From CAYPZT01 sp964415435 (GTDB lineage Bacteria > Patescibacteriota > Microgenomatia > UBA1406 > GWC2-37-13): a stretch of 51,526 nt of DNA. Location: the NCBI GenBank assembly GCA_964415435.1, contig CAYPZT010000003.1, positions 1-51,526 on the forward strand. The letters run 5' to 3'. Each line of letters begins with the position of its first letter. Within the stretch, counting starts at the first letter, position 1. A program made the translations under genes and the position numbers. Of the stretch, positions 24,981 through 33,224 are shown piece after piece. The notes beneath the pieces are model-generated. The model ran no database searches. It was not told the origin of the DNA and saw nothing but the letters and a program-made list of their open reading frames with translations.

Positions 24981-25068
24981 GGAGGAGTCGCATAGTGGAC
25001 GAGTGCGCACGCCTGGAAAGCGTGTAAGGCTCAAAAGGTCTTCGCGGGTTCGAATCCCGCCTCCTCCG
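24981..25068 (+). tRNA. tRNA-Ser (anticodon GGA)
   Basis: A class II tRNA of 88 nt: acceptor GGAGGAG/CTCCTCC with discriminator G, D arm with AGTGGACGAGTG, anticodon stem CACGC/GCGTG with loop CTGGAAA (anticodon GGA), long variable arm, and T stem GCGGG/CCCGC with loop TTCGAAT. CCA is not encoded. Confidence 0.96.
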
Positions 25069-25071
25069 CCC

Positions 25072-25503
25072 TCAGCCCAGCACACGCCTTGCAATAACAA
25101 AGTCCTTTCTTTTTAGAGACTCTTTGAGGGAAGTCTTTATAACTTTGCCTGCGCTTCCGGACGCCTGAATAAGTTCATCATTCCCAACATAGATCGCAAC
25201 ATGCCCAATTCCTTCCGGAAACTGCACGCTATAGTGCCGCAACATTCCCCGAAAAAATAACAGATCACCAACCTTTAGGTCACTGTCATTTTTTGAGATA
25301 GAAATCTTTACCCCAACTTCAGCCTGTTCGATAGCGGTGCGGGGAAGCGATGTATCGACCGTCTTGTAAAGATATTGTGTAAAACTAGAGCAATCAAATC
25401 TATTAGGTGCCTCAGTTGGTTTTGCACCGTACCAGAATGGTTTATCGATGCAACTATACGCGTGAAGGATAATGGCTTTTCGTTTTTCCTCAACATCGGA
25501 CAT
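25072..25503 (-). CDS. NlpC/P60 family cysteine peptidase
   Basis: A 143-residue single-domain NlpC/P60 protein. The catalytic Cys is in NRFDCSSFTQYLYK (Cys38) and the His in GIGHVAIYVGN (His101), with the supporting KVGDLLFFRG between. Family members cleave gamma-D-Glu to diamino acid bonds in peptidoglycan peptides. The chosen ATG gives no signal peptide; an 11-codon upstream extension does not add one. Either it acts inside on recycled muropeptides or is exported in another way. A minus-strand TATACT (25513-25518) ends 9 nt before the ATG. It ends 3 bp from tRNA-Ser, convergently. Confidence 0.88.
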   Translation of the reverse strand: MSDVEEKRKAIILHAYSCIDKPFWYGAKPTEAPNRFDCSSFTQYLYKTVDTSLPRTAIEQAEVGVKISISKNDSDLKVGDLLFFRGMLRHYSVQFPEGIGHVAIYVGNDELIQASGSAGKVIKTSLKESLKRKDFVIARRVLG

Positions 25504-25551
25504 ATTGAAATCAGTATACAAAAATGAAATCCGCAAAATACAAGAGTGCTA

Positions 25552-25557
25552 TATAAT
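25552..25557 (+). promoter_or_regulatory. -10 box of the 103-aa hypothetical gene
   Basis: TATAAT ends 9 nt before ATG 25567. It lies divergent from the NlpC/P60 promoter in a 63-bp shared region. Confidence 0.5.
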
Positions 25558-25566
25558 AGTATCGAA

Positions 25567-25875
25567 ATGGGTTACATAACGGAATTAAATACACTTATTG
25601 GCCTTCCGAAAGATTTCGAAACGAACTCCCTTAAGGTAGGGGAGAGCTACTCGATTATGAAGGACCGTGAAAGAACTTTCCCGCTTCATATCGCCATGCT
25701 CGTAGTCGATTCCGAATGGAATTTTTATGGATACGCAGTTGCCGAATCGCTTTTCTCAAAAGACGGAAAAACAATTCTCGAGTTTACCGTCCTATCACTT
25801 CTTAGTGATGAAGAAAGAACTCTTTATAAAGAAAATTTTGTTGCTGCTGCCAAAAAAACTGGAGAGATAAAATAA
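25567..25875 (+). CDS. Hypothetical protein, 103 aa (possibly DUF2584-like)
   Basis: A small soluble protein. The pattern ELNTLIGLP near the N-terminus, then RTFPLHIAMLVVDSEWNFYGYAVAES and ILEFTVLSLLSDEE (each read here as separate short motifs), resembles DUF2584 proteins by eye. No function is known for that group and the match is uncertain. It starts a plus-strand run with the cupin-like gene 4 bp later, then ung and a HAD gene. Confidence 0.65.
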   Translation: MGYITELNTLIGLPKDFETNSLKVGESYSIMKDRERTFPLHIAMLVVDSEWNFYGYAVAESLFSKDGKTILEFTVLSLLSDEERTLYKENFVAAAKKTGEIK

Positions 25876-25879
25876 CTGT

Positions 25880-26278
25880 ATGAATCCTTTAAAAGAGTTT
25901 GAGTATGAAGGAAAAATGCTTCCTGTTTCATTTGTTGAAACTATGGATGTAGCGACAGGTGTACAGTGCGATGTATATACATTTACTGATGACAAGACGA
26001 AAGATCTTGGAATCATACGAATAAAGCCTGGCGCAAAAACTCCACTTCAAAGAGTATTAAAGGGTGATAAAACCATCGAAGGATACATATCGGGTAAAGG
26101 GAAACTGACAATAACTTCACCTGCCGGAGAAAGAAAAATATATGATGGCAAAAAATCATTTTCTGTTGAAGTAAAGATCGGTGAGCTTATGCAGTGGGAG
26201 GCAGATAAAAATAGTGAGCTCGCTGCTTATGAGATTTGTTACCCGCCCTACGAGGATGGACGGTATGAAAACTTATGA
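25880..26278 (+). CDS. Cupin-like small protein, 132 aa
   Basis: A 132-residue protein with a beta-rich cupin-like pattern: GIIRIKPGAKTPLQRV, then IEGYISGKGKLTITSP and a later VEVKIGELMQWEAD. The metal-binding His residues of classical cupins are missing, so it may bind a ligand without metal. It lies 4 bp after the previous gene and overlaps ung by 4 bp. The function is unknown. Confidence 0.65.
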   Translation: MNPLKEFEYEGKMLPVSFVETMDVATGVQCDVYTFTDDKTKDLGIIRIKPGAKTPLQRVLKGDKTIEGYISGKGKLTITSPAGERKIYDGKKSFSVEVKIGELMQWEADKNSELAAYEICYPPYEDGRYENL

Positions 26279-26940
26279 AAGATGTAAAGATGGATCCTGC
26301 ATGGAAGGCAGCACTCACGCCAGAATTCGGCAAACCCTACTGGACAGAACTTACTTCATTTGTTCGTGATCAGTATCTGACAAACAAAGTTTATCCGCCG
26401 CCCAAGGATGTCTTTCGCGCTTTTGACCTTTGTCCGTTTGATTTAGTAAAAGTAGTGATCGTCGGACAAGACCCTTATCACGGACCCCGACAGGCCAACG
26501 GACTTTCGTTTGCGGTTCATGATGGAATACCACTGCCTCCGTCACTTAAAAATATGTACAAAGAAATTCATGATGATCTAGGTATTATTCCTTTACCATC
26601 TGGGGACCTTTCACGCTGGGCAAAACAAGGAGTACTTATGCTCAATAGTGTTCTTACCGTACTTGCCAACAGGCCCGCTTCACACAAAGAAAAAGGTTGG
26701 GAATTATTTACTGATGCCGTAATACGTGCGCTAAGCGACAAGCGTGAACATATAGTCTATATGCTGTGGGGTAAATATGCACAGGTCAAAGGAGAAGTAA
26801 TAGACCGTGAAAAAAATCTGGTCCTCACGTCGGGCCACCCTTCACCATACTCTTCACATCTCTTTTTTGGTCAGCATCATTTTTCCAAATGCAACGCTTA
26901 TCTCAAATCACAGGGGCTGGAGCCGATTGACTGGCGATAA
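26275..26940 (+). CDS. ung: Uracil-DNA glycosylase, family 1
   Basis: A 221-residue family 1 enzyme that removes uracil from DNA in base-excision repair. The water-activating loop VIVGQDPYHGP holds catalytic Asp66, PRQANGLSF is the uracil pocket, and LTSGHPSPYSSH is the DNA-intercalating loop with the catalytic His. The length is typical. It is translationally coupled to the cupin-like gene by ATGA overlap. Confidence 0.97.
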   Translation: MKDVKMDPAWKAALTPEFGKPYWTELTSFVRDQYLTNKVYPPPKDVFRAFDLCPFDLVKVVIVGQDPYHGPRQANGLSFAVHDGIPLPPSLKNMYKEIHDDLGIIPLPSGDLSRWAKQGVLMLNSVLTVLANRPASHKEKGWELFTDAVIRALSDKREHIVYMLWGKYAQVKGEVIDREKNLVLTSGHPSPYSSHLFFGQHHFSKCNAYLKSQGLEPIDWR

Positions 26941-26942
26941 AG

Positions 26943-26948
26943 TATAAT
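26943..26948 (+). promoter_or_regulatory. -10 box of the HAD phosphatase gene
   Basis: TATAAT ends 7 nt before ATG 26956, so the HAD gene may have its own leaderless transcript although it follows ung by 15 bp. Confidence 0.45.
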
Positions 26949-26955
26949 AATCTCC

Positions 26956-27705
26956 ATGAAAGTAAAGGCGCTCGTTTTTGATCTTGATGGTACAGCAATA
27001 CCAAACGATCGTCATGGTATGCCATCTCAACGTATAATTGACGCTGTCCGGAAAGCTAAAGAAGTATGTCATGTTTCTATAGCGACTGGTAGACCTTATA
27101 GTGTTTGTAAAGAAATCCTAGACGCTTTAAAAATAGAAGACATCTGCATCCTCAATGGAGGGACGCATTTGTACTCACGTAAAACAGATGAATATATTTG
27201 GAAGCAGGAAATAGATCTCTCCACGTTGCAACAGCTATTTTTTAAACTCAAGTCTTTCAAACAATATATGGTTGCTGATGAGAAGAAGATGAGTAGAGTG
27301 GCGATGGAGCAATATTCCACTAATGAACCTGTTGGTTTGTCATGTATTTTTGCCACTTCGAAAGAAGATTCATTAAAAATCCTTCGCATCGTCAAAGGTT
27401 TTCCAGGAATAACCGCGCACGCAATGTCCTCATGGACTGCAGGTGCATACGATATTCATATTACTCATGAACTCGCTACGAAAAAACATGCACTCCAATC
27501 TTTACTCGCACATCTTAATGTGAATCATGAGAATACTATGGTTGTAGGAGATGGGGGAAATGATCTGCCATTATTCGAGCTTGCTGGTCTGAAAGTAGCA
27601 ATGGGCAATGGCACGGAAGAACTAAAAAAAGCTGCTGATTGGATAGCGCCCTCAGTAAAAGAGGATGGATTAGCCGTGGCAATCGAAAAATATATTATCT
27701 CTTAA
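26956..27705 (+). CDS. HAD-superfamily hydrolase, Cof-like (class IIB)
   Basis: A 249-residue phosphatase of the Cof/sugar-phosphatase group. Motif I is LVFDLDGTAIP, motif II is SIATGRPYS, motif III is the Lys of ATKKHALQ and motif IV is VVGDGGNDLPLFELAG. The cap between motifs II and III is of class IIB type. Such enzymes dephosphorylate sugar phosphates or FMN/PLP-like compounds; the substrate cannot be told. The 3' end overlaps the convergent RnfD-like gene by 4 bp. Confidence 0.9.
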   Translation: MKVKALVFDLDGTAIPNDRHGMPSQRIIDAVRKAKEVCHVSIATGRPYSVCKEILDALKIEDICILNGGTHLYSRKTDEYIWKQEIDLSTLQQLFFKLKSFKQYMVADEKKMSRVAMEQYSTNEPVGLSCIFATSKEDSLKILRIVKGFPGITAHAMSSWTAGAYDIHITHELATKKHALQSLLAHLNVNHENTMVVGDGGNDLPLFELAGLKVAMGNGTEELKKAADWIAPSVKEDGLAVAIEKYIIS

Positions 27706-28610
27706 GTTTGTGGTGTCGCCACTCTTCTTTCTCTCATCCACTTTGACAAAAGCACAAAAACGTTTGCAATAAGAACGGTGTTCAGAAGGGGGTCTATTGG
27801 CCAAGAGGGGAGTATATTATTAAAAATAAATAGTGTTACGGCGGCCGCGACTCCTATTCCTATATGCTCCTTCAGAAACACCGGCGAGGTTTTTGGTTCG
27901 GCCAACATCACGAAGGCGCAGAAAGCAGTTGCATTAAAAACCATCGCGCCCGTCACGTTAACTGCCTGATCGAACGAACCTGTAATGGCACTATAAATAA
28001 ACGTTAATGCCAGGAATACTCCAAAAAAAGTTCCCGAATACGGAACTTTCCTGAAGGCATTTGCAAAATACACAAAACTGAATAGGAAGACGAGCGGTAC
28101 CGCGATATTGAGTAGGGGAATGTTGCTTGTTATATTTTGAAACATATCCGCCCCCCACCAGGATATAAGAAGTGGCTCTACGCTTGGTACAAAAAGGGAT
28201 GCCGCGTAGGTTACGACATAGGTAAGAAAAAGACCGAAGGCGGCAGGGTTAAATATGGGTAGATTATTACGCCGGCCAATATATTTGCCTATCGCAACTG
28301 CAGCAACCGCCGTCACAAAATACCAAATACTGCTTGTCGGATGGATAAGGAGGTAGATAATCCACACTGAAACGAAAAAGTTTGCAGGATTGCTCATGGT
28401 TTGTCGAAAACCATAACGAACAATATAATAGACCGCCGCACCGCCCGTTATCGTTACCAAAAATGTCATGAAGTACTTTATTTTTTCAGCAGAACTAACC
28501 GTTGGCACGATGACGTCAGCGGTTGCAACGAAGGAAAAAAATGAGAGGAAGAGAAAAAAACGGAAAAGAGGGTTTTTGAAGTTTATATATTTTTTGAGAT
28601 CTTCCATCAT
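27702..28610 (-). CDS. RnfD/NqrB-like membrane protein
   Basis: A 302-residue protein with about nine helices. It carries the RnfD/NqrB marks IFNPAAFGL and, near the C-terminus, AFVMLAEPKTSP (compare the FMATDPVTSP type motif of RnfD). RnfD/NqrB subunits bind flavin and pass electrons across the membrane in ion-pumping Rnf/Nqr complexes. No other Rnf/Nqr subunits are seen here, only an FMN-binding protein and ApbE in the divergent operon. This fits a stand-alone extracytosolic electron-transfer system. The Thr of a classic SGAT flavinylation site is not evident in this subunit. Confidence 0.75.
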   Translation of the reverse strand: MMEDLKKYINFKNPLFRFFLFLSFFSFVATADVIVPTVSSAEKIKYFMTFLVTITGGAAVYYIVRYGFRQTMSNPANFFVSVWIIYLLIHPTSSIWYFVTAVAAVAIGKYIGRRNNLPIFNPAAFGLFLTYVVTYAASLFVPSVEPLLISWWGADMFQNITSNIPLLNIAVPLVFLFSFVYFANAFRKVPYSGTFFGVFLALTFIYSAITGSFDQAVNVTGAMVFNATAFCAFVMLAEPKTSPVFLKEHIGIGVAAAVTLFIFNNILPSWPIDPLLNTVLIANVFVLLSKWMRERRVATPQT

Positions 28611-28677
28611 AGCTTGATTAAATAGGATATTTCCACTATCATTAAGTATAGAAAATTATTACTAATTTATCATCCGT

Positions 28678-29145
28678 ATGAATCCAAAGCAAATTGGAGT
28701 GGGACTTGTGGTTCTTGCAGTTATTGCCATTGCCGTATGGCAGTTTGGCAGTTTCAAAAACACTACAACTACCTCAAATCCGACTCCTATGGCAAAGGTG
28801 AGCCCAACCGGAGCAATGATGAAGAAAACAGGTGATAGCATGATGACCGACTATGCGGACGGACAGTATAGCGCTACCGGTCATTATCAGTCTCCAGCAC
28901 AGCAGGAATCAGTTGAAGTTGAGGTAACGCTAGAGAATGGAGTCGTTACAGATGCTGTATTCACCCCAAAGGCGGTCCATGAGACAAGCAAAAAGATGCA
29001 GGGGTTATTTGCTGAAGGTTTCAAGGAACAAGTAGTCGGTAAACCGGTCGATAAAATTGCCTTAACTGTAGTCAATGGTTCATCCCTTACCCCAAAAGGA
29101 TTCATGGACGCCCTTGAACAGATCAAGAAGCAGGCGCAAACATAA
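28678..29145 (+). CDS. Membrane-anchored FMN-binding domain protein
   Basis: A 155-residue protein with an N-terminal signal anchor (VGLVVLAVIAIAVWQF), a Thr/Pro/Met-rich linker, and an FMN_bind domain from about residue 60 (YADGQYSATGHYQ, then VEVEVTLENGVVTDAV). VVNGSSLTPKGFMDAL aligns with the SGATLTS-x-G flavinylation site, Ser replacing the usual acceptor Thr. ApbE, encoded 3 bp downstream, would attach FMN there. It likely carries electrons outside the membrane with the RnfD-like protein. Confidence 0.85.
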   Translation: MNPKQIGVGLVVLAVIAIAVWQFGSFKNTTTTSNPTPMAKVSPTGAMMKKTGDSMMTDYADGQYSATGHYQSPAQQESVEVEVTLENGVVTDAVFTPKAVHETSKKMQGLFAEGFKEQVVGKPVDKIALTVVNGSSLTPKGFMDALEQIKKQAQT

Positions 29146-29148
29146 CCG

Positions 29149-30018
29149 ATGCCATTTTCTTTTCAGTTCGAATCGATGGGAACAGTCTGGAAGATTTCTA
29201 TCTGGCAGTCTTTCGATTTTTCTTTCGGCGAGAAACTGAAAAGAAAGATCACATCGGAGGCCCAAATTTTCGACGAAACATATTCACGATTCAAAAGGGA
29301 TTCTTTTACTTCAAAACTTTCTCGTAAGACGGGCATACAAAAAGTTCCCCACGATTTTGTCCAGATGCTAAACCTGTACATAAAGCTCTACCATCTTTCC
29401 GCTGGAAAATTCACACCTCTTGTTGGGACCACTTTAGCTGATATGGGATACGACGAAGACTACAGTCTCGTTAAAAAGGCGCATCTGCATCCGGTTCCGA
29501 AACTGACAAAGATAATACATATCCTTGATTCTACTCACATTCAAATTGATGCTCCAGTCCTTTTTGATTTTGGTGCAATCGGAAAAGGCTATTTTGTCGA
29601 CAAGATAAAAAATATTCTTTTGGTGGAAAACGTAAAACAATTTCTTGTGGACGGAAGCGGCGATATCTATTATCAGGGAGATAAGCCGATTAGGGCAGGT
29701 CTCGAACATCCGGCTGACCCCACGAAGGTCATAGGTATTGCCGAAATGTTTGGAGGCGCAATGTGCGCTTCCGGATCAAACCGCAGGAGCTGGGGAGATT
29801 ATCATCATATTATCGATCCGGATTCGTTAACGTCGCCTAAAGAAATCATCGCAACCTGGGTAACGGCTGACACGACAGCACTTGCAGACGGACTAGCAAC
29901 GGCACTTTTCCTGTCGCCTCCCAACTTATTTGAGAACGCCTTTCGGTTTGAATATCTACTCTTGAACAAAGATATGCGAGTTAAACGATCAAAAGGCTTT
30001 GACGTCGAGTTATTGTAA
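29149..30018 (+). CDS. apbE: FAD:protein FMN transferase (ApbE)
   Basis: A 289-residue ApbE. It begins FESMGTVWKI, has DETYSRFKRDS (the family D-x-x-x-S-x-x), FDFGAIGKGYFVDKI (the FGAIGKG motif), LVDGSGDIYYQG (the G-G-D-like flavin motif) and ATWVTADTTALADGLATALF with the metal-binding Asp/Thr residues. It transfers FMN from FAD to Thr or Ser of target proteins, here presumably the FMN-binding protein encoded 3 bp upstream. No signal peptide or lipobox is visible, so it either acts inside or is exported otherwise. Confidence 0.94.
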   Translation: MPFSFQFESMGTVWKISIWQSFDFSFGEKLKRKITSEAQIFDETYSRFKRDSFTSKLSRKTGIQKVPHDFVQMLNLYIKLYHLSAGKFTPLVGTTLADMGYDEDYSLVKKAHLHPVPKLTKIIHILDSTHIQIDAPVLFDFGAIGKGYFVDKIKNILLVENVKQFLVDGSGDIYYQGDKPIRAGLEHPADPTKVIGIAEMFGGAMCASGSNRRSWGDYHHIIDPDSLTSPKEIIATWVTADTTALADGLATALFLSPPNLFENAFRFEYLLLNKDMRVKRSKGFDVELL

Positions 30019-30027
30019 TATGAATAT

Positions 30028-30495
30028 ATGTTAAGCATAGGAACAAAAGCACCGGAATTTTCTGCACTCGATCAGTCCAACAAGCTACGCTCGCTTGCCG
30101 ATTACAAGGGAAAGTACCTTATTCTGTACTTTTACCCGAGGGATGATACGCCCGGATGCACCAAGGAAGCATGCAGTTTCCGGGACAGCTACCACCAGTT
30201 GGAAATCATGAATGTCTCAGTCATCGGGGTATCAAAGGACAGTGTCGTTTCCCATAAAAAATTTGCCGATAAATACCACATAGGCTTTCCACTTTTGGCA
30301 GATCCTGATAAAGTGATTCTGAAATCGTACGAAGCGTGGGGAAAGAAAAAGTTTATGGGCCGTGAATTTGAAGGTACACTGCGAGTAAGTTATCTCATAG
30401 ATCCGAAAGGCGTTATTGTCAAAAATTATCCCAAGGTTAACCCGCTGGTACATGCCGCTGAAATCAACGAAGATCTAAAAAATCTTATGAAGTAA
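30028..30495 (+). CDS. bcp: Peroxiredoxin, Bcp/PrxQ type
   Basis: A 155-residue thioredoxin-fold peroxidase. YFYPRDDTPGCTKEACSFRD has the peroxidatic Cys44 and a resolving Cys49 five residues later, the PrxQ arrangement; this motif is split here as PRDDTPGC and TKEAC. It reduces hydroperoxides in the cytosol using thioredoxin-like donors. It follows apbE by 9 bp, so it may protect the flavin module. Its last 11 bp overlap the convergent desaturase gene. Confidence 0.93.
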   Translation: MLSIGTKAPEFSALDQSNKLRSLADYKGKYLILYFYPRDDTPGCTKEACSFRDSYHQLEIMNVSVIGVSKDSVVSHKKFADKYHIGFPLLADPDKVILKSYEAWGKKKFMGREFEGTLRVSYLIDPKGVIVKNYPKVNPLVHAAEINEDLKNLMK

Positions 30496-31534
30496 GCGCG
30501 GTCTGCGCAGTTTTTTTAAGCTCACGGTAAATAATCCTGTTTGTTTCCATAATGCTTGTTGCAGTGTATGCCATTTTGTATTTGCGGCATATTTTTTTAA
30601 CATATGGCGTTATCATCTTTAGCCGATAGCGCGGACAGTCGGGAAATAGGTGGTGTTCTATCTGATGATTCAAACCCAGATATACGTAGTCCGTCATCCA
30701 GTGCGAGTACAGATTGCGTGCGGTCATTATCTGGTGTTCAATGAATGAAAACTTTACGCCTTTCTCGAGATAGGGCATACCCTTATGGTTTGGTGCAAAA
30801 ACATTCATCATATAAAAACCGGTCAAACCGTTTACCATTACAAAAAACATAAGGGCTTTCCAAAAAGGAAACACGAGAAAAGGCACTATATACCAGGTAA
30901 AAAGTCCAAAAAGAAGTGCCCCCACCTCAAGAATAGTTTTTGGTGTGAAGTTTTCTTTGTAAAACTTAAAAGATTTTATACGGATCGTGAAAGAGAGGAG
31001 AGGTCCCAAAATATAGTAAAGCCAGTGCTGATGCCGGCGGATGAGGCGCACTACGAGTGTGTTTCGCCTGAACATTTCTTCAGTAAATGAGACCGGCACT
31101 TCGACATCCGGATCTTCACCCTCTTCATTCGTGTGCGCATGATGCGCATTGTGTTTTACCCGCCAGACTGTATAAGGAAATGCTATGAAAAATGAGGTAA
31201 GGTAACCGAACAGGTCATTTATCCGGGGTGACTTGAAAATCGCGCGATGACCAGCATCATGAATAAGGCCACCTATGCGGACCGTAAAAAATGCAATGCC
31301 AAAGATGGAAAGGGCCACAGCAATGGGATTGGTCTGTACGATAAACTGCTGTATAAAAAGCGCAAAGAGGCCGATGTCGAAGAGACAGAGTACAGCATAG
31401 TAAAAATATGCCCGTTTGAGAATACCTGCTGCAGTTACATCCTTCCGTAGTTGAGCATATATCTTTGCGCCTTCGTGAAATGTAAGAGCACGTCTATGAC
31501 TGAGGGAGGAATCATTTTTAATACGTATTGTCAT
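30485..31534 (-). CDS. Membrane fatty-acid desaturase
   Basis: A 349-residue integral membrane di-iron desaturase. All three His boxes are present: HDAGHRA, HNAHHAH (in RVKHNAHHAHTNEE) and HQIEHHLFP, the last with Gln as in front-end/acyl-lipid desaturases. Four or so helices lie between them. It would introduce a double bond into acyl chains, needing O2. ATG 31534 is used; a 14-codon extension upstream overlaps the preceding gene. A minus-strand TATACT (31543-31548) ends 8 nt before it. No fatty-acid synthesis genes are in the window, so acyl chains may be scavenged. Confidence 0.92.
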   Translation of the reverse strand: MTIRIKNDSSLSHRRALTFHEGAKIYAQLRKDVTAAGILKRAYFYYAVLCLFDIGLFALFIQQFIVQTNPIAVALSIFGIAFFTVRIGGLIHDAGHRAIFKSPRINDLFGYLTSFFIAFPYTVWRVKHNAHHAHTNEEGEDPDVEVPVSFTEEMFRRNTLVVRLIRRHQHWLYYILGPLLSFTIRIKSFKFYKENFTPKTILEVGALLFGLFTWYIVPFLVFPFWKALMFFVMVNGLTGFYMMNVFAPNHKGMPYLEKGVKFSFIEHQIMTARNLYSHWMTDYVYLGLNHQIEHHLFPDCPRYRLKMITPYVKKICRKYKMAYTATSIMETNRIIYRELKKTAQTALTS

Positions 31535-31562
31535 GGCCTTTAAGTATAACCGAGAAACGGCT

Positions 31563-32618
31563 CTATTTCTTGACAATCTTCGCGGCCCGTACTTCTTTTT
31601 CGCTCTCGATCATAAAGTTCAGACTTGTCAGAAGTATGAGGTTAAACAGTAATCCAGTCACAGCCCATAACTGATTTGTGTAAAACTCGAATACTGTGGA
31701 TATGAGAATATCAATAAGCACATATCGTTTGAACAGATTAAACGCTTCAATGTGCGAATATCTGAGCTTTGTTATGCCGACAAGCACGAATACCGCACCA
31801 ATCATGGAAGAAATAAATTGAATGACCGTCGAGTATGAAAAGTCAAGTGACATGTGCAGATTAAGAGATGATCTGAGTAAATAGTAAAGACCAATCGCAA
31901 CGGCTCCGAATACTGTGCCAACCGCACCTATGACAAAAAATAAGATAACTCCCGTAGTGAACCATTTTTTTTCGGCTATCTGCTTATATCTTGTCCTGGC
32001 TCTATGGATATACTCGCCAATAATGTCTATACGCGAGGGGGGAGCGATAGAAACCTCCTTATAGGCAGTCTGCAAAAGATGTACGGTACGATCCTCGTTC
32101 TTTATGTATGACAGATAACGAAGGGCAGTTTCTTTCTCTTCTTTGGTAAGTTCACCTATGACACCCTCCTTTATAATCTCAATACTGTTTATTAAGTATT
32201 CCTCCTGGGTGAAAGAGCCAGATCCGATCCTGCGAATCAAAAGGAATAGCAATATGAATATTACGTAGATGAGAGCCAGAGTAGGCTGATAAAGATAGTT
32301 ATTATCTGCCGTTATGAACTTGCCCAGCTCGTCTATAAAAAGGCCGAAGCCGATGCCGGCCAGAAGTGAGGCCAAGTAGTCGACACGCTTGCTGAAAAAA
32401 GAAACGCTCGCAATAAAGGAACTGCACATAAGAAGCCCTCCCCAGAGCATGTGAGCAATGTGAAAGTTAGCACCTCCAATGCGTGGATAGCCTGTCACTT
32501 CCAAAAAGAACCTCACGATTATGACGGTTGAGACAGCGGATACAAGAAAAAGTTCAAGAAGACTCCAGTACTCTATATTGCGGATGAATACTTTCTCGAG
32601 AAAGAGACGTTTTATCAT
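31563..32618 (-). CDS. Conserved multi-pass membrane protein of unknown function
   Basis: A 351-residue protein with about four N-terminal helices, a soluble middle of about 80 residues (TQEEYLINSIEIIKEG to IHRARTRYKQIAE), and four or five C-terminal helices. HIAHMLWGGLLM and GFGLFIDELGKFI are conserved-looking His/Asp/Glu-bearing membrane motifs that I recall from uncharacterised bacterial membrane proteins; no function is known. It lies 28 bp upstream of the desaturase on the same strand and 5 bp after a secreted-protein gene, so co-expression is likely. Confidence 0.75.
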   Translation of the reverse strand: MIKRLFLEKVFIRNIEYWSLLELFLVSAVSTVIIVRFFLEVTGYPRIGGANFHIAHMLWGGLLMCSSFIASVSFFSKRVDYLASLLAGIGFGLFIDELGKFITADNNYLYQPTLALIYVIFILLFLLIRRIGSGSFTQEEYLINSIEIIKEGVIGELTKEEKETALRYLSYIKNEDRTVHLLQTAYKEVSIAPPSRIDIIGEYIHRARTRYKQIAEKKWFTTGVILFFVIGAVGTVFGAVAIGLYYLLRSSLNLHMSLDFSYSTVIQFISSMIGAVFVLVGITKLRYSHIEAFNLFKRYVLIDILISTVFEFYTNQLWAVTGLLFNLILLTSLNFMIESEKEVRAAKIVKK

Positions 32619-32623
32619 GTGTG

Positions 32624-33178
32624 CTATTGTACCTGAACGAATTCATTGTTTTCGTATCTATACATCCTTTCTACCTTTACGTTGGGCGCATCGGCCATTG
32701 CCTGGTCAGCGCTATGATCTAGGTAGTCTAGCGTAATAACGCCATCATCATTTACTGTCAGTTTCTCAATATCAACCCTATCACCAATGGACGTGTAGCC
32801 AGCCGACTGGTAGCCTGATGCTGTTGGAACAAACGCGACAAGATAGAAAAACTCACCCGATCCTCCGTAGTTTGCGGCAATTGTGGTGAAAATCATCTCA
32901 TTATGTTCGGCAACGAGCTCACCAAGAGTCACCGTGCCAAACGACTCATTAGGCTCATCAACACTGCCAAACTGGGTCGTACTACCGGTGAGGCTTATGG
33001 TCTTGTTTGCTATGGGAACAAAAACCTTGGGGACTGAGGCAAGAAGTTCATCGCGCGAATCAACCGGATTAGGCTGCTCGACGGACTGAGGAACCATGTA
33101 AGACTGTCTGTAGTAAATCCAACCCGAAATCGCCAAAAGTACTATAACAAGTAGTGCAACAATAGGTTTCTTATCCAT
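32624..33178 (-). CDS. Membrane-anchored exported protein, 184 aa
   Basis: Residues 6-22 form a signal anchor (IVALLVIVLLAISGWIY). The rest is a Ser/Val-rich, probably beta-structured domain outside the membrane, ending with a basic/aromatic strand (VERMYRYENNEFVQVQ). It has no Cys, so it is not a lipoprotein. It resembles the small exported LppP/LprE-like domains of unknown function only in layout. It precedes the multi-pass membrane protein gene by 5 bp. Confidence 0.65.
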   Translation of the reverse strand: MDKKPIVALLVIVLLAISGWIYYRQSYMVPQSVEQPNPVDSRDELLASVPKVFVPIANKTISLTGSTTQFGSVDEPNESFGTVTLGELVAEHNEMIFTTIAANYGGSGEFFYLVAFVPTASGYQSAGYTSIGDRVDIEKLTVNDDGVITLDYLDHSADQAMADAPNVKVERMYRYENNEFVQVQ

Positions 33179-33224
33179 ATACTACCCATCACTGTACCTC
33201 AGGCCGCTTCATTTGTCAACCTAG

